Notes: generated from the sequence alone by a model not told the origin. Shown: positions 47,562 to 59,739, counted from the stretch's first letter. The stretch: 64,000 nucleotides of DNA from Abelmoschus esculentus (GCA_035048815.1 JAUCBN010000054.1:11346001-11410000); one strand, 5' to 3'. Program-made: numbers and translations.

Positions 47562-50553
47562 ATGTAAGAAGTCATCCAACTTATTATAGATTAAATTGCT
47601 ACATTAGCTTGCTTCTCTGTAAATCTGCATTGTTGCCCATGTTCAATTTTTCTCTGTTGAATGGTTTTGCCAGTTGCTTTAGACTTGTAGTGAAGGTGGT
47701 CAGATAGGATTAAAGTATAGAACCTAACAAAAAGAAATCTGTAGTTCTGATATTATAGTCAATTAGGATTGAAGTACAGAACCTAACTTATTTATTATAG
47801 ACAAGCTGAATTGGTCCTGACTTTATCTTTGGTATAACAAATGATTTAGTAAACTACACGCTCAACTCTTGCATGGATTGTTGGATTTGTGGTCGGACTC
47901 GTCTCTCAGACCCGTAAGTTGATCTTCCTGATGGCATTCCTCTTCGAGTGACTCAAGATGCATCCTATATGGGGTATGAAACTAACCAATATTTGTTAAC
48001 TAAAAATGGCTATAATTCTAGTGCTATTGTTTGAAAGGGGAAAAATTAATGATGGGTTGAGGGTGGTGTGGTAATTAGTTAGTGACATATTTGAACGAGG
48101 CAAAGTAATTTGGTAGATACTTGATTAATGATACTGGTGGCCATGGCGATGTAATTTGGTGCAAAATACAGTCATTTAGTGGAAGTGAATGCATCGGGAT
48201 GTGAAATGAAAACACTGTGATGTGCATCATATAAGTTATATCATGTTATATGTCAATGACTGATTCCTTTGTTTTCCTTCCAGATGCTTGATTTAATCCC
48301 CTGTCGATCAAGTGACAGCTTATGACCTTCATAAGTTATTTCTCTTTGATTCTCTTTCTTTCAAATCATGATGTTTGAGACTCATGAGCTCAACATCATA
48401 AATCTCCAGTGAAACCAAAAATAAATATGCTATTTCATATGGTTGTTATTTTCTACTTTAGATACACATCTGATGCATCTGAAGTTTCCTTATTTTCTGT
48501 TGAGAATCTTATTCTGTTTTATTTTTCAATTTCTGATCGCAGAGATATATCCGTTACTAGCTCTCACCTTTTTGGGAGGAACTTTCGCAAAAGTACTAGC
48601 TGATAAAAGCTGATTTTCTTATGTGCATGGTTAACCTCAGATTATATTCATTTAATACTGGTGATTAACAAGGTTCTTTTTTTTCCCATTTCCTTTTCTT
48701 TCTCTTGTTTTTCAGGACTGAGAAGGACTGGATCTGTAAGTCCATTGTTTTCAATTTTAGGAGCATGCTGGCATTCTGATTCTTTGGCTCATTTTATCCA
48801 GCCCCGGATTCACTAGTCCTTTAGTCAATTTCATGGTGCCTTGATTCCTGCTTCAGTGCTTGCTCGAGAACTTGTGTAACAAAAGTCAAATAGTGGAATG
48901 CAATTCTTTAGTTCCAGAATGATATGATATGATGGAGTTTCTTTCTTTATGGTCAAAAGTGACGTTTCTATATTATTAATTACTATTTTGATGAGGAAGA
49001 TGATGTATTTTTTTCATGTCTTAGGTGTTTCTGAAAACATTTTGCTCCCTAATGCGAGTTTCCGTGCTATCTCAGGAGGACCAATCTGAGATTGCATTTT
49101 GGTTTTAAAAGATGTGGATGTCATGGATCCTTGGAAAGTTCATACTTTAGCCATATTTTCTTCTTAACTTGATTTTTTGGTAATATTTATGTTAGATCTG
49201 ATTCCTATCTGAAGTTGTGAACAGCATATGGCAAAAGCCAGATGGGTTGGGGTTTGATTTGTGTGAAGAAGAGTATCATCACAATAGATGATTTCACGTG
49301 GAGATCACCTTCTCTATCGGGAAGGGAAAGAAGTAAAAATGATGGTCAGGTTTGTCAGACAAGCGGATTGGAGCTTCTCCAATAAAAAGCTACGATGGTG
49401 CATGGTAGGTTGATGTTTTTGGATCCCCATAATTACTTTGCACCTTGCCTATTGGGAATAAACTGTTGTTCCCCTCGTTATTTTTCTTATGCGTTGCATG
49501 CTCTAGTAGTTGGCTGTTTTAGACATATAGATACGATTTAAATGTGTATTTATCTTGTCGAGGTTGTTCTATTTATATATTCTAACAACCCTTTTTAAAA
49601 TCGAACTTACACTCCTTTTTACATCTTATGCGAAATGTTTAGTGCATTATGCTTATATTGTGACTGTATCTAGATTTAAATGTTGCTTTCATTCTTTTGA
49701 GTTGCACCATACTGTATGAGTAAATTTGAGTTTCAAACACATGGGTCTAACTGTCAACATTAGAGGGACAGGGACTGCACTTGTTCGTGCTCCGGGTTTT
49801 GTTTGCTAATTGCAGCGAGCACCTTGGTGAAGTATTGTTTAATGTTCCAATGGCAGCGTAGGCATCGAGTTGGGAAGATATTGCTTCAGCCAATTGGTAC
49901 ATCCTGAGCTCAACGAAATCTAGGTGAGCTAGAAGAGTTCTATTTTAATATTAGAAAGGTTCTGTTTAAGCTTGTCTTTTTTACCATCATTCATTTCCCC
50001 CTCATATAACGCCATCCCGATTCCTCGCAGTAGAATTTTCCGACTGTGTTTCCCTTGTTGTTGATGTGCCTCCACCGACGGTGAAATGCCGACCATACCG
50101 GTCCTGTCTTTCTAGGATGAAAAGGTAGGCCTGTATAAGCAATCTAATTTGAAAATTGATATCTAATTACTATAATTTTAAAGTATTTGTTTCTTATCTT
50201 ATTTTTCTGAGTCTACTAATTTCCTTAGAACAAGTAAACCAATCTATCTGCTAATAAATACAATCTTTTGTCTCTCAGAAGGGTTGGTAGCATTCCATGA
50301 TAGCTTTTCATTTACTATTATATGTATGTATGTTAGATGCATGCATGTATGTATGGTGATTTCATTTCATTCATCATGAATGTTTGAAATTGAAAAGTGT
50401 TGAAAGATATTGCGGAAAGTCAATAGCCAACCGTACGTGAACCTTATCCGTCTACATCAGGCATCAACGTCCACTTTGCAACTTGCGTTTTTTTTATTTT
50501 TATAATATTATTCATAGACTATTTTATCGTACGGTAAAATATAACATTGATTT
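47562..50553. other. Long intergenic stretch downstream of RH42
   Basis: About 3 kb without a convincing protein gene. The base composition to about 50,100 is less AT-rich than other spacers, so spliced 3' UTR or non-coding transcripts of RH42 are possible, but no structure proves it. Duplicated wording (AGGATTAAAGTATAGAACCT, then AGGATTGAAGTACAGAACCT) occurs near 47,707 and 47,765. Confidence 0.35.
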
Positions 50554-51108
50554 TAGGATGACAATGGATCGGACTTGGATCGGACTTTATAAAGTTCAAG
50601 TCTAATCCAATTAATAATCAGATTTTTCAAAGAAATCCAAGTCCGAATCTAAATCCATTTACATAAATCCAATCCAATAAAATATTTAAAATTCAAATCC
50701 AAAAGTCTAAATCCAATTATTTTCTAGAGTAATAACTTAAATAAATATCTTTAAATAAAAAATATATATTTTATCAAACAAATATTTTAAATTTATAGCA
50801 CAAACAAATCTCAACAAATATTATAATCCAATATAAAACAAATTAAAGTAAGAACTCAAACTTTTTAAATATAAAAATTTTAAATATTTTTATTTGGGTT
50901 TATATATGGATCGGATTCATATCGGATATGGATTCGGATCGAATTCGGATCAGATCATGACAATATCCATATCCGATCCACCTCCTATTAGGACTCGGAC
51001 ATTATTTTTGGATTCGGATTCGGACTTTTTTTAATCGGATTTGGATTAATTTTTTTTCTTCGGATCGAATCGGATTCGGATCGAATTCGGATTATATTGC
51101 CATCCCTA
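50554..51108. mobile_element. hAT-type element, 555 bp
   Basis: The ends TAGGATGACAATGG and, reverse-complemented, TAGGGATGGCAATA, with the perfect 8-bp duplication ATTGATTT on both sides (50546-50553 and 51109-51116). Tracts such as GGATCGGATTCGGATC lie near the ends in inverted sense, with an AT-rich middle. No transposase. Confidence 0.87.
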
Positions 51109-51116
51109 ATTGATTT

Positions 51117-52583
51117 ATAGATTTTTAAGGGATGTAGTTTAGGTTTTAGGAGTTTAAAATTTAAGGATGATTAGAATTTTAGGTTTAAAATTAAGATTTA
51201 TATGTTAGGATTTAATTTTAAGGTTATTTATTAGAGATTTAGAGTTTAATTTATAAAAGTTTAAATTTTAAATATTATTTTAGAGTTAATATCTTATGTT
51301 GTTATACTAATTAGTTTTCAGTGTAATTATTATATACTTCATTAATTAATCAATTTAAATTCATTCATAATAATCAAATTTAATAATCAAAAATATTACC
51401 AAATTTGTCTCATTGCTTTCTCACCCAACTTTCTTCTGTTGGAAAAATTAAAGCCTGACTTTTCCTTAAATTCCTTCTAGAAACTATAATATATTATGTG
51501 CCCATTCAAGCTCTCCAATATCTAATTTATAGGCCTTTTCACTTGGTTTTAAAATTATGATTTATATTTATAATTGATACCTAAACTTTAGAATGTTTTA
51601 ATTAAGTCATTAAAATATTAGTAGTATCATATCTATCCAATAAGACTATTAAATATTAATGTTGGTTAGGACATTAAATGTCAACTTGAGTATGGCATAA
51701 AACATATTTAAAATATATAAATCAAGACTTAAATATATAAAGAAAGAATTAAGTTATATACAATAAAATTAGATAAATTTTATATATCTTTCAGATCGTT
51801 AAATGACTGTAATAGATGATTCAGATTAATTTTTAAAATTTTTTTCAAGTGATTATCTTCACATAACTGATTGTTAATCTGAGCATATGTTTTAATAATA
51901 TAACGATCCAAAAAACATACAAAACTTAAAGATTTTTATATTGTGTAACGTGATAATCCGAAGCTATAGAAGAATGAGTAGCAGAATTTGGTTTGGTTAG
52001 AATTTTGGGTTTAAAGTTAAAATTTAGATTTTATAGATTAAAACTTAAATCTCGATCATATTACCCTAAAACTAAATCCTAAATTTTAATTATAAACTCT
52101 AAATTCTAACTATAAACTTAAACTCTTATATTTTAACCTTAAACTTTAAATTGATTCTCTAAACCCAAAAATTAAAATGATTGTCTGTGAAAAATAACAA
52201 AAAGAAAACGATAGTAATTTTTTTTTTTTTTTATAATCTATAGATAGATATTTCTTCGTATTAAAATATAAATCTTTGATCTTATCTAAAAGATATAATT
52301 TCATTTCAACCACTAAATTAAGGATTCATGAAGATAACATTAACTTACCACCAAGTGGCTAATGTCAACCCTTTCACTTCCCAAAACAATGTTCGAACTT
52401 TATGACAAATATACAAACAAACATATAAAGCCAAAAAAATCTTAGCCCACCATTTTTCAAACCTGGTTTGCTCCATAAATCTTTCGTTTCTCATCCATTT
52501 TCTGACTTTTATAATGATGGTTTCTTCATTAAATTTCCCACCTTTTTTGTTTAATCAGTCAATGTTTTTTCCTTAGACTTACA
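51117..52583. other. AT-rich spacer upstream of the RLCK gene
   Basis: No gene is visible. Short TTTAGG/TAAACC-like words recur at about 51,120-51,300 and 52,000-52,180 in opposite sense, as in weakly repetitive AT-rich DNA. Confidence 0.4.
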
Positions 52584-52590
52584 TATAAAA
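52584..52590 (+). promoter_or_regulatory. TATA box of the RLCK gene
   Basis: TATAAAA about 150 bases upstream of the ATG at 52736, allowing a leader of roughly 120 bases. Confidence 0.55.
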
Positions 52591-52735
52591 CCTGTCAACT
52601 TTTCACACTGTTTCACCTTTTGTTTCAAGGCCCTTTTTGGGTTTCATTGCCTCAAATTCTTCTCTGTAATCTCTACTTTCTTCTCCTCTTTCCTTCTGGA
52701 TTGAAAGAATTAGCAAAGCTCCGAACTTTGTTTCC

Positions 52736-55700
52736 ATGGGGTCTTGCTTTAGTTCCAGAATCAAAGCTTCTGAGAGCCCTCCTCACCATGGCATGCTTCA
52801 TCTTCCCCATATTTATCAACATTTAGCTCCTTTTTGAAGTACCCTTTTTGATATATTTATGATCTGTTTGATATATTGCAGGGGTTGATTCAAGGTGTGT
52901 TGACAAAAGTGGGAATGAAACGAGTGGCTCAAGCAGCAAGGTCTCGGTGCCTAGAACCGAGGGGGAGATTTTGCAGTCTTCCAATTTGAAGGGTTTTGCT
53001 TTCAGTGAACTGAGAACAGCCACCAGGAATTTCCGACCGGATAGTGTTTTGGGTGAAGGCGGTTTCGGTTGTGTTTTCAAGGGTTGGATTGATGAGAATT
53101 CGTTTGCAGCTTCTAAGCCTGGTACTGGTATGATTATTGCTGTTAAAAGGCTTAACCAGGAGGGTATTCAAGGCCACCATGAATGGCTGGTGAGTTTTAT
53201 ATATTCACTTGTTCAATAGTTTCGAATTAAGCTTTTACTATATATGTGTGGTATGGTTCTCTTCATATATATAGGTGGTGTATGACACTCAAATCCGACC
53301 TATATATAGATATATGTGTTGTATGATTCTCTGCATATATGGAAAACTTATAAAGGTTTGAACATGGTTATGTTGGAGACATATCCGTGTCCACCCGAGT
53401 CCGTGTAAGGTAGGGTTGAACAACAATTGTGAAACAAATGAACTTATTGGAACATCCTTGGATATAAAATAGTACTACTGTGTTTGATGAAATAGTTTGT
53501 TATTGCTTTTCTAGAGGCTTAACCAGGAGGGGGTCATGGCCACCAGGGATGGATTGGTCGGTGAGTATGTTATATGTGTGGTATGGTTCTCTACATATAT
53601 AGGGCGGGGTATGATGCTCGAATCCGACATATATATATACATATATATGGTATGATTCTCCATATATATGGAAAACTTATAAAGGTTTGAGCATAGTTAT
53701 GTCGGAGACATAACCGTGTGTGCCTGAGTCCGTTTAAGATCAGTTGAACAACTATTGTGAAAAGAATGAACTTATTGAAACATCTTTTGATGTAAAATGA
53801 TACTACTCTGTTATTGCTGTAAAGAGACTTAACCAGGGTCTAGGAAGGGGTTTGGGCCACCAGGAATGGCCGGTGAGTATCTTATGTGTGTGTGTTTCTT
53901 CCACAAGTAATTGCTTATCCCTTATGTTAAGCTTTTACTATGTATGTTGGTATGGGGTATGACACCTGTATTCGAGTATTTGAATATGGGGTATTGTTAT
54001 GATCTGCCAATTATTTGATAACTTAGAAAATTGTGAACATATCTCATGTAGGAGACATACCCTTGCCCGCTAAGTCCGAGTAACTTAGGTTTGAACAACA
54101 ATGGTGAAAAGAATAAACTTAATGAAACATCCTTGGTTGTTAAAAACTATTTCTTTGAGGAAATAGTTTGCTATTGCTGTCAAATGTTTGACCATATGGA
54201 TATGGGGTATGAACCTGTATCCAACTGATATTTGAACATGCTTATCGATATGCTTCTCCAGATATATGGAAACTTAGAAAAATTTGAACATAGTTGTGTC
54301 GGAGTTGGAGACATATCCGAATCTGCTCGAGTCCATGTATGTAGGGTTGAAGAACAATGGTGAAAATAATAAACTTATTGAAACATCCTTGGATTTTTTT
54401 TAAGAAATAGTTTGTTATTGCTGTCAAAGGCTTGACCAGGATGGTTTCCAGGGCCACCATGAATGGCTGGTAAGTATCTTACACACACGCACACAGTAGT
54501 TTCAAAGTCATTGCTTAGTGGCGCACTTATATTATATGTGATTCGAGAATGAAAACTTCAAAAGAAAAAAGGTTTCAAAAGGTTGGTCGAACAATGGTGG
54601 AAGGAATAAACTTCTTGAAACATCCTTAGATTGTTAAGAAATGCTACTTTGTTTGATGAAATAGTTTGTTGATTTCAATGATTCATGTGGCTTGCAGGCT
54701 GAAATCAACTATCTGGGGCAGCTTTATCATCCCAATCTTGTGAAGTTAGTCGGTTACTGCTTAGAAGACGATCATCGGCTTCTGGTTTACGAGTTCATGC
54801 CAAAAGGCAGCTTGGAGAATCATCTTTTTAGAAGTGAGGAGTTCATTCATTTAAAACTTTCTTTAGTTAATCAGTTCAATTGTTTCCGTTTCCAATGAAT
54901 ATAACAATGAAGCAGGGAATTCTTATTTTCAACCACTTTCTTGGAACCTTCGGATGAAGGTTGCTCTTGGTGCTGCCAAGGGTCTTGCATTTCTACATTC
55001 TGATGAGGCGAAAGTGATATATCGAGACTTCAAAACTTCGAATATCTTGCTTGATTCGGTAACACAAACTTAATAAGCGAAATTCTCTGTTTGTACTATT
55101 AGTTCTTGCAGCTTTCTCATATCCTTTTTTTTCTGCAATGTAAAATAACAGAACTACAATGCAAAACTCTCTGATTTTGGTCTGGCTAAGGATGGACCAA
55201 CCGGTGATAAAAGCCATGTCTCGACTCGGGTCATGGGCACATATGGCTATGCAGCTCCTGAGTATATTGCAACAGGTAGCTTTTTAACTCGATACCGTCT
55301 TTATTTGCTGAAACGCTTGATTGCTAGGCATGTACACATCCTCCTCCAGTTGAATGGCTATATATCTGAAGCAAATCGAATTTTAACTTAATTTGCTCTT
55401 ATGAAGGCCATATAACTGCAAGAAGCGACGTGTATAGCTTCGGGGTTGTTCTTCTCGAGATGTTAACCGGCAAGCGAGCATTGGACAATAATAGACCATC
55501 AGGAGAACATAATTTAGTTGATTGGGCCAAGCCTTACCTTACCAGCAAACGCAAGATGTTCCAAGTTATAGATGCTCGTATCAAAGGCCAATACACTCAG
55601 GAAGCGGCATTAAAAGTCGCTTATCTAGCCCTGCAATGCCTTTCTATAGAACCGAAGTCTAGACCGAAAATGCCTGCCGTAGTGAAAGCACTAGAGCAAC

Positions 55701-55750
55701 TTCAAGATTCCGGCGACGACAAAGAAAAATCCTCAGCATGTACCAGTTAA
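52736..55750 (+). CDS. Receptor-like cytoplasmic kinase, subfamily VII (PBL type)
   Basis: Six exons: 52736-52790, 52882-53189, 54698-54833, 54916-55058, 55152-55275 and 55407-55750; 369 residues. The start MGSCFSSRIKA has Gly2 for N-myristoylation and Cys4 for palmitoylation, so it should sit at the plasma membrane. The kinase domain follows: glycine loop GEGGFG at 76-81, Lys107 in AVKRL, IYRDFK with catalytic Asp204, DFG at 222-224, activation segment GTYGYAAPEY, and the closing part to about 350. This is the APK1/PBL pattern; such kinases relay signals from surface receptors, notably in immunity. Which PBL it is cannot be decided. Intron 1 appears to use a GC donor (CATG/GCATGC), because no GT donor fits before an in-frame stop. 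Intron 2 (1508 bases) holds repeated copies of the exon-2 end. Confidence 0.93.
53146..54680 (+). repeat. Tandem copies of RLCK exon-2 end within intron 2
   Basis: Units of about 245-365 bp carry a degenerate copy of the exon-2 3' end. The wording GCTTAACCAGGAGGG and GGCCACC-ATGAATGGCTGG (dash marks variation) with a donor-like GGTGAGT or GGTAAGT recurs. Copies end at about 53560, 53873 and 54469; a further copy at about 54,175 lacks its donor. Between them, wording such as GAAACATCCTTGGAT and GATGAAATAGTTTGTTATTG repeats in each unit. The true exon 2 ends at 53189. Confidence 0.85.
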
Positions 55751-56159
55751 CAGTTCTCATCGCAAGAACATGAAACCGGAAAGAGTTGTTGAACTACTGC
55801 AGATGATATTTTGATCAGGTTTGGTCCATTGCTTTTATTACTGCAGATTATATTTTGATGAACACTATATCTCGAACTTGGACATATATGTCCGGCTGTC
55901 GATCATTGTACAGTTCTTGAATTCAATAATATTCGAAATCCGAGTTTACCATTTGAACTCATTCATGTTATTTAATATGTAAAAAAGGTGTCGGGAAAGA
56001 ACCCCATCAAAGTATAACCAGGGCCGGCATTTGAAACAAGCAACAACGCTTGATTCAAGACCGAAATCACACCGGATTTTATCACTTTCCCGACCCTTAA
56101 ACAAGTCTACTTACAATAATAGTATCAAAAATCCGATTTCCGACAACGTTCCTTAATTT
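55751..56159. other. Spacer between convergent RLCK and PMEI genes
   Basis: Probably the 3' UTRs of both genes. An AATAAT-type signal occurs near 55,925 on +. No other gene. Confidence 0.45.
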
Positions 56160-56714
56160 TCAACTTATCGATTTAATAATCTCATCGACATTTTCCAACA
56201 TCTCTTTAAGGACAATAACTTCATCGAACTGTTTTCTGTCTGGCAATTGAGTCTCCACTTGCGTTAGTTCCTTAATGCAGTTCTCGGTATTAGCTATGGC
56301 TGCTTCCATATTGAGTTTCTCCGATATGTGGTTACTCAATTCCATGGATGTCCGGACCTTATCGAGTTCCTTCATAGCAGACACGACTTCTTGGTCACAG
56401 ATTCCGTATTTGGCCCGCACCTCGGGTGTCAACGGTACAGGACCTTCAAGTACAGTTGTCTTGAGATTTCGAGACACATCTGAGGCGTTATTAACAACGA
56501 TCTTGATAATTATCGATGCGAGCAGCTTGGGGTTGGCATTGTCAGGTAGATATCTCCCTATGTATGATTCCTGAAAGCTTCCTATGCATAAGTCCTTGTG
56601 CTTAGTCTTTTCACAGGTTGGTGTGATGTCTGGCATGGCGTTTATCAGTGAGAAGAAAGAAATGCAGATTAAGAAAGATAAAGGCACTGCAACATTATTG
56701 GAGATGGGGTTCAT
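56160..56714 (-). CDS. PMEI/invertase-inhibitor-like secreted protein, copy 1
   Basis: Intronless, 184 residues. A signal peptide covers about residues 1-26 (NNVAVPLSFLICISFFSL). Four cysteines at 34, 43, 106 and 146 match the two disulfide bonds of the plant pectin-methylesterase/invertase inhibitor domain, as does the helical pattern between them (CEKTKHKDLCIGSF, then LKTTVLEGPV and MKELDKVRTS). Such proteins act in the apoplast by blocking PME or invertase. Sequence alone does not tell which target applies here. A TATA box (GTATATAAAT on -) lies at 56791-56800. It has a close paralogue at 58169-58723. Confidence 0.8.
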   Translation of the reverse strand: MNPISNNVAVPLSFLICISFFSLINAMPDITPTCEKTKHKDLCIGSFQESYIGRYLPDNANPKLLASIIIKIVVNNASDVSRNLKTTVLEGPVPLTPEVRAKYGICDQEVVSAMKELDKVRTSMELSNHISEKLNMEAAIANTENCIKELTQVETQLPDRKQFDEVIVLKEMLENVDEIIKSIS

Positions 56715-58168
56715 GGTTTTCTTGTGTTTAGATTTATTGATTTTACACAGATTTGGAAGATGAGTTGGATGAATGTAGATGATGTACCATATTTATATAC
56801 CTTTTGTGTAAGGTTTGTTATTCAAGAAGCTAAGACAAATGCGCTGAACCATTCATTGTGTCCTGTAAAAATGGCGGTGGTGGTTAGGTTGAAGTGAACT
56901 CTTGGTATATATATATATTAAATTTCTAAATCTTTGTTCATAAATAATGAATAGAGTAATCGATTCTGATTTGAACTAAAAAATTAATCGTTAATTTGAT
57001 TTCAATATCTTATGGAGGAAAAATTATATCATGTATGTCATTCATAGTTTCAATAATCAGATTTATACATCTTTCAATATGAATCATCACATTTTTCTTA
57101 TATGTAACTAATAAGTGGGTAGTTATTAGATTTAGAAAAGAACAGACGGACGACGTGATGGAAATAGTTTATGATATAATTTCTCCTGGTGGATGGATAA
57201 CAGAAAGTCATCTACCTCCTAATCATGATACTTCTTATGCATGTGAAAACAAAAACAAATGAAAATCATCTACCTCCTAATCGTGCTTTCATTGATATCT
57301 CCACTTTAAATTAATGGGATTAAGGTTTAAAATTTAGAGTTCAAGATCAAGGGTTGTGGTTAGGGTTTAAAGAATTAGAGGTTTAATGTATATTTTAAGG
57401 TATAAAGTTTAGGATTTAGGATGTAAAAAATTAAGGTTAGGGTTCAGAATTATTTTTTTATATTTTTAACCGAAGACATAAAAAGAAACGATTAAAGAAA
57501 ATAAGATTTTAACTCAAAAAACCCTTTGTTTTATTTAAAATTTTTTAACTCAAAACAATAATCATTTTCGACATAGATCAATAGCTTTAATAAATAAAAA
57601 TTAAATAAAAATATATAATTTATATTATTAACTTCTCCTAAATATATATATTTAAATAGCTTCAATAAATAAAGTTGAGTTCGGAAACAATAAAGATTTT
57701 AAGAGGTCACTAAAATTATGCTCATATGTCACTACAACAAATATGAATTTTAGTGATCATTTAATTGTGATAATGTAAAATTTTATCACAAAAATAAATT
57801 TTTTATGATAAAAAAATTATGTCACTAAATAAATAAATAATTGTCACATAATTATTTGTTCACTCTTTTGAATCGTCGCTATTAATTCGTTACTAAAAAT
57901 ATGCTTAAACTAGGGCCAACTTTTTTTTCGCCAAAAATATATATTAATAATAAAAACATATTAAATAATCACTGTTATTATTTATAATAATGTGAATATC
58001 ATATCTTCCCTTATTTGTCTACCCTCTCTAGAAAAAAAATGATAAAATACATAAAAAATATTTTATTTTGTTTTTACTTAATATTAAAAAGTGTAGGCAA
58101 AGAACCCCATCAAAGTACAATCAAGGTCGGCATTTAAAACAATCAACAACACAAAATTTATCATCTTT
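56715..58168. other. Spacer between the two PMEI-like genes
   Basis: It starts with the promoter of copy 1, which shares wording (AGATTTGGAAGATGAGTTGG, GTGTAAGGTTTGTTATT, CAAATGCGCTGAACCA) with the promoter of copy 2. The rest is AT-rich. At 57732 CACTACAACAAATATGAATT with the following TCACAAAAATAAAT wording resembles a CACTA-type transposon end, but no partner end was found. Confidence 0.45.
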
Positions 58169-58723
58169 TCAATCCAGTGTTTTGATAATGTCATCAATAT
58201 TTTCCAACATCTCTTTAAGGACAATAACTTCGTCAAACTGCTTCTTGTCTGGCAATTGTGTCTCCACTTCTGTTAGTTCTTTCACACAGTTCTCGGTATT
58301 AGCTATGGCAGCTTCCATATTGAGTTTCTCCGATCTACGATTACTCATTTCCATGAATGTCCGGACCTTATCGAGTTCCTTCATAGCAGACACAACTTCT
58401 TGGTCACAGATTCCGTATTTCGCCCGAACCTCGGGTGTTAACGGTACAGGACCTTCGAGCACGGTGGTCTTGAGATTTCGAGACACATCGGAGGCGTTAT
58501 TAACAACGATTTTGATAATTATGGATGCGAGCAGCTTCGGGTTAGCGTTTTCGGGTAGGTATCTTCCTAGGTATGATTCCTGAAAGCTTCCTATGCATAG
58601 TTCCTTGTGCTTAACCTTTTCACATGTTTTTGTGATGTCGGGCATGGCGTTTAGGGAAGGGAAGAAGGCAATGCAAATGAAGATAGATAGAGGCAATACA
58701 ACATTATTGGAGATGGGGTTCAT
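58169..58723 (-). CDS. PMEI/invertase-inhibitor-like secreted protein, copy 2
   Basis: Intronless, 184 residues, collinear with copy 1 without indels. It keeps the signal peptide, the four domain cysteines and most core residues. Differences cluster near the signal peptide (LPLSIFICIAFFPSLN), in LNMEAA-flanking positions (FMEMSNRRSEK) and at the end (DDIIKTLD). The two genes lie in the same direction with about 1.45 kb between them and share promoter wording, so they are a tandem duplicate. A TATAAAA on - lies at 58803-58809, about 80 bases before the ATG. Confidence 0.8.
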   Translation of the reverse strand: MNPISNNVVLPLSIFICIAFFPSLNAMPDITKTCEKVKHKELCIGSFQESYLGRYLPENANPKLLASIIIKIVVNNASDVSRNLKTTVLEGPVPLTPEVRAKYGICDQEVVSAMKELDKVRTFMEMSNRRSEKLNMEAAIANTENCVKELTEVETQLPDKKQFDEVIVLKEMLENIDDIIKTLD

Positions 58724-58809
58724 GGTTTTTGCCTTGTAGGTTATTGATATTATTATACAGATTTGGAAGATGAGTTGGATGAAGGTAGAGGAGGTATGAT
58801 CTTTTTATA

Positions 58810-59328
58810 CCATTTGTGTAAGGTTTGTTATTTAAAATTAACCCAAGACAAATGCGCTGAACCACTCATTGTGACCGGAAAAACTCTTGGTCTCTCTCTC
58901 TAGGAGAGATTATTAGGTGAACGGTCTGTTCACCATGTTATTCATGGTCCAAGTAATTAAGACTGTTCGTTTTTAAATAAACACCTAATAACTATACGTA
59001 AGAAAGAGATGATGATTCACTTAAAAAAATAAGATAAACAGTCCTGATTGACTGAAACCATAAATAACGTGATGAACAAGGTTCACCTAATCATCCATGT
59101 TCCAAGCAAAATGAAATATGGTTTGATACGCATGAAATGCATAAAAATATTACAGGGACTCAAACATGTGTCACTTGACAACAAAAATGAAAATACTTTC
59201 CTTCTCTGGCATAATAGTTAGAGATCGAATTTCTCATACACATACATACATATGTCTTAAGGGAACTAAACCTTTGAGTTGTGTGCAGGCCTTTTCAAAC
59301 CTTAAGATTCCTTGCTTAGCACTTAAAA
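58810..59328. other. Spacer upstream of PMEI copy 2
   Basis: Promoter remainder and AT-rich DNA. The wording GGTGAACGGTCTGTTCACC at 58916-58934 and inverse wording near 59,070-59,090 (GTTCACCTAATCATCCATG) suggest a small inverted-repeat element. No gene. Confidence 0.35.
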
Positions 59329-59400
59329 TATCAGAGCCAAGTTTCGATCTTGGGACCTGTGGGTTATGGGCCCACCATGCTTCCGCTGCGCCACTCTGAT
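59329..59400 (-). tRNA. trnfM/iMet-CAU: Initiator tRNA-Met (CAT)
   Basis: On - a 72-nt cloverleaf starts ATCAGAGTGGCGCAGC, has anticodon CAT in loop GCCCATAAC, and closes GGCTCTGAT plus discriminator A. A1 and the GGG/CCC anticodon stem mark a eukaryotic initiator. The T stem is CCAAG/CTTGG, where from memory the usual plant form is CCAGG/CCTGG: two compensating changes. One D-stem mismatch (GCAT for GCGT) is present. It is probably a real but slightly diverged gene. Confidence 0.85.
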
Positions 59401-59739
59401 CAACCAATGTTGATTACTAATGGTAATTAAATTGTTGTTGGAGTTATAGTAAACTGCAAGTGTGAGAAAAGTATCCTTTTAGTTAAAAAAATCCACTCTG
59501 CAACACCAAATGAATGTTGAGCACATTCGTTATCTAGTTCGTTACTTGAAGCTATTGTTTTTATTGACCATATTTGTACACATCAAGAATTCACTACTTT
59601 ATACTCTTCCAACGAGTACTATGAGTATTGAGAAGGTCCGTGGTTGTTGTCCGACAGCCCTCAATGTGGGCATGTGCATGTCAAACTTGTATTTATACTA
59701 CCTGCAATACGTGTAGTTGCACCAAACCAAGCACTTGGT

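Noticed and set aside
53515..54469. RLCK decoy segments as mutually exclusive exons
   Set aside because: Their lengths are not multiples of three, wording is degraded, and only the first has a plausible acceptor; they look like duplication debris with leftover donors.
57732..58030. CACTA transposon
   Set aside because: Only one possible terminus is seen; no opposite end or 3-bp duplication was found.
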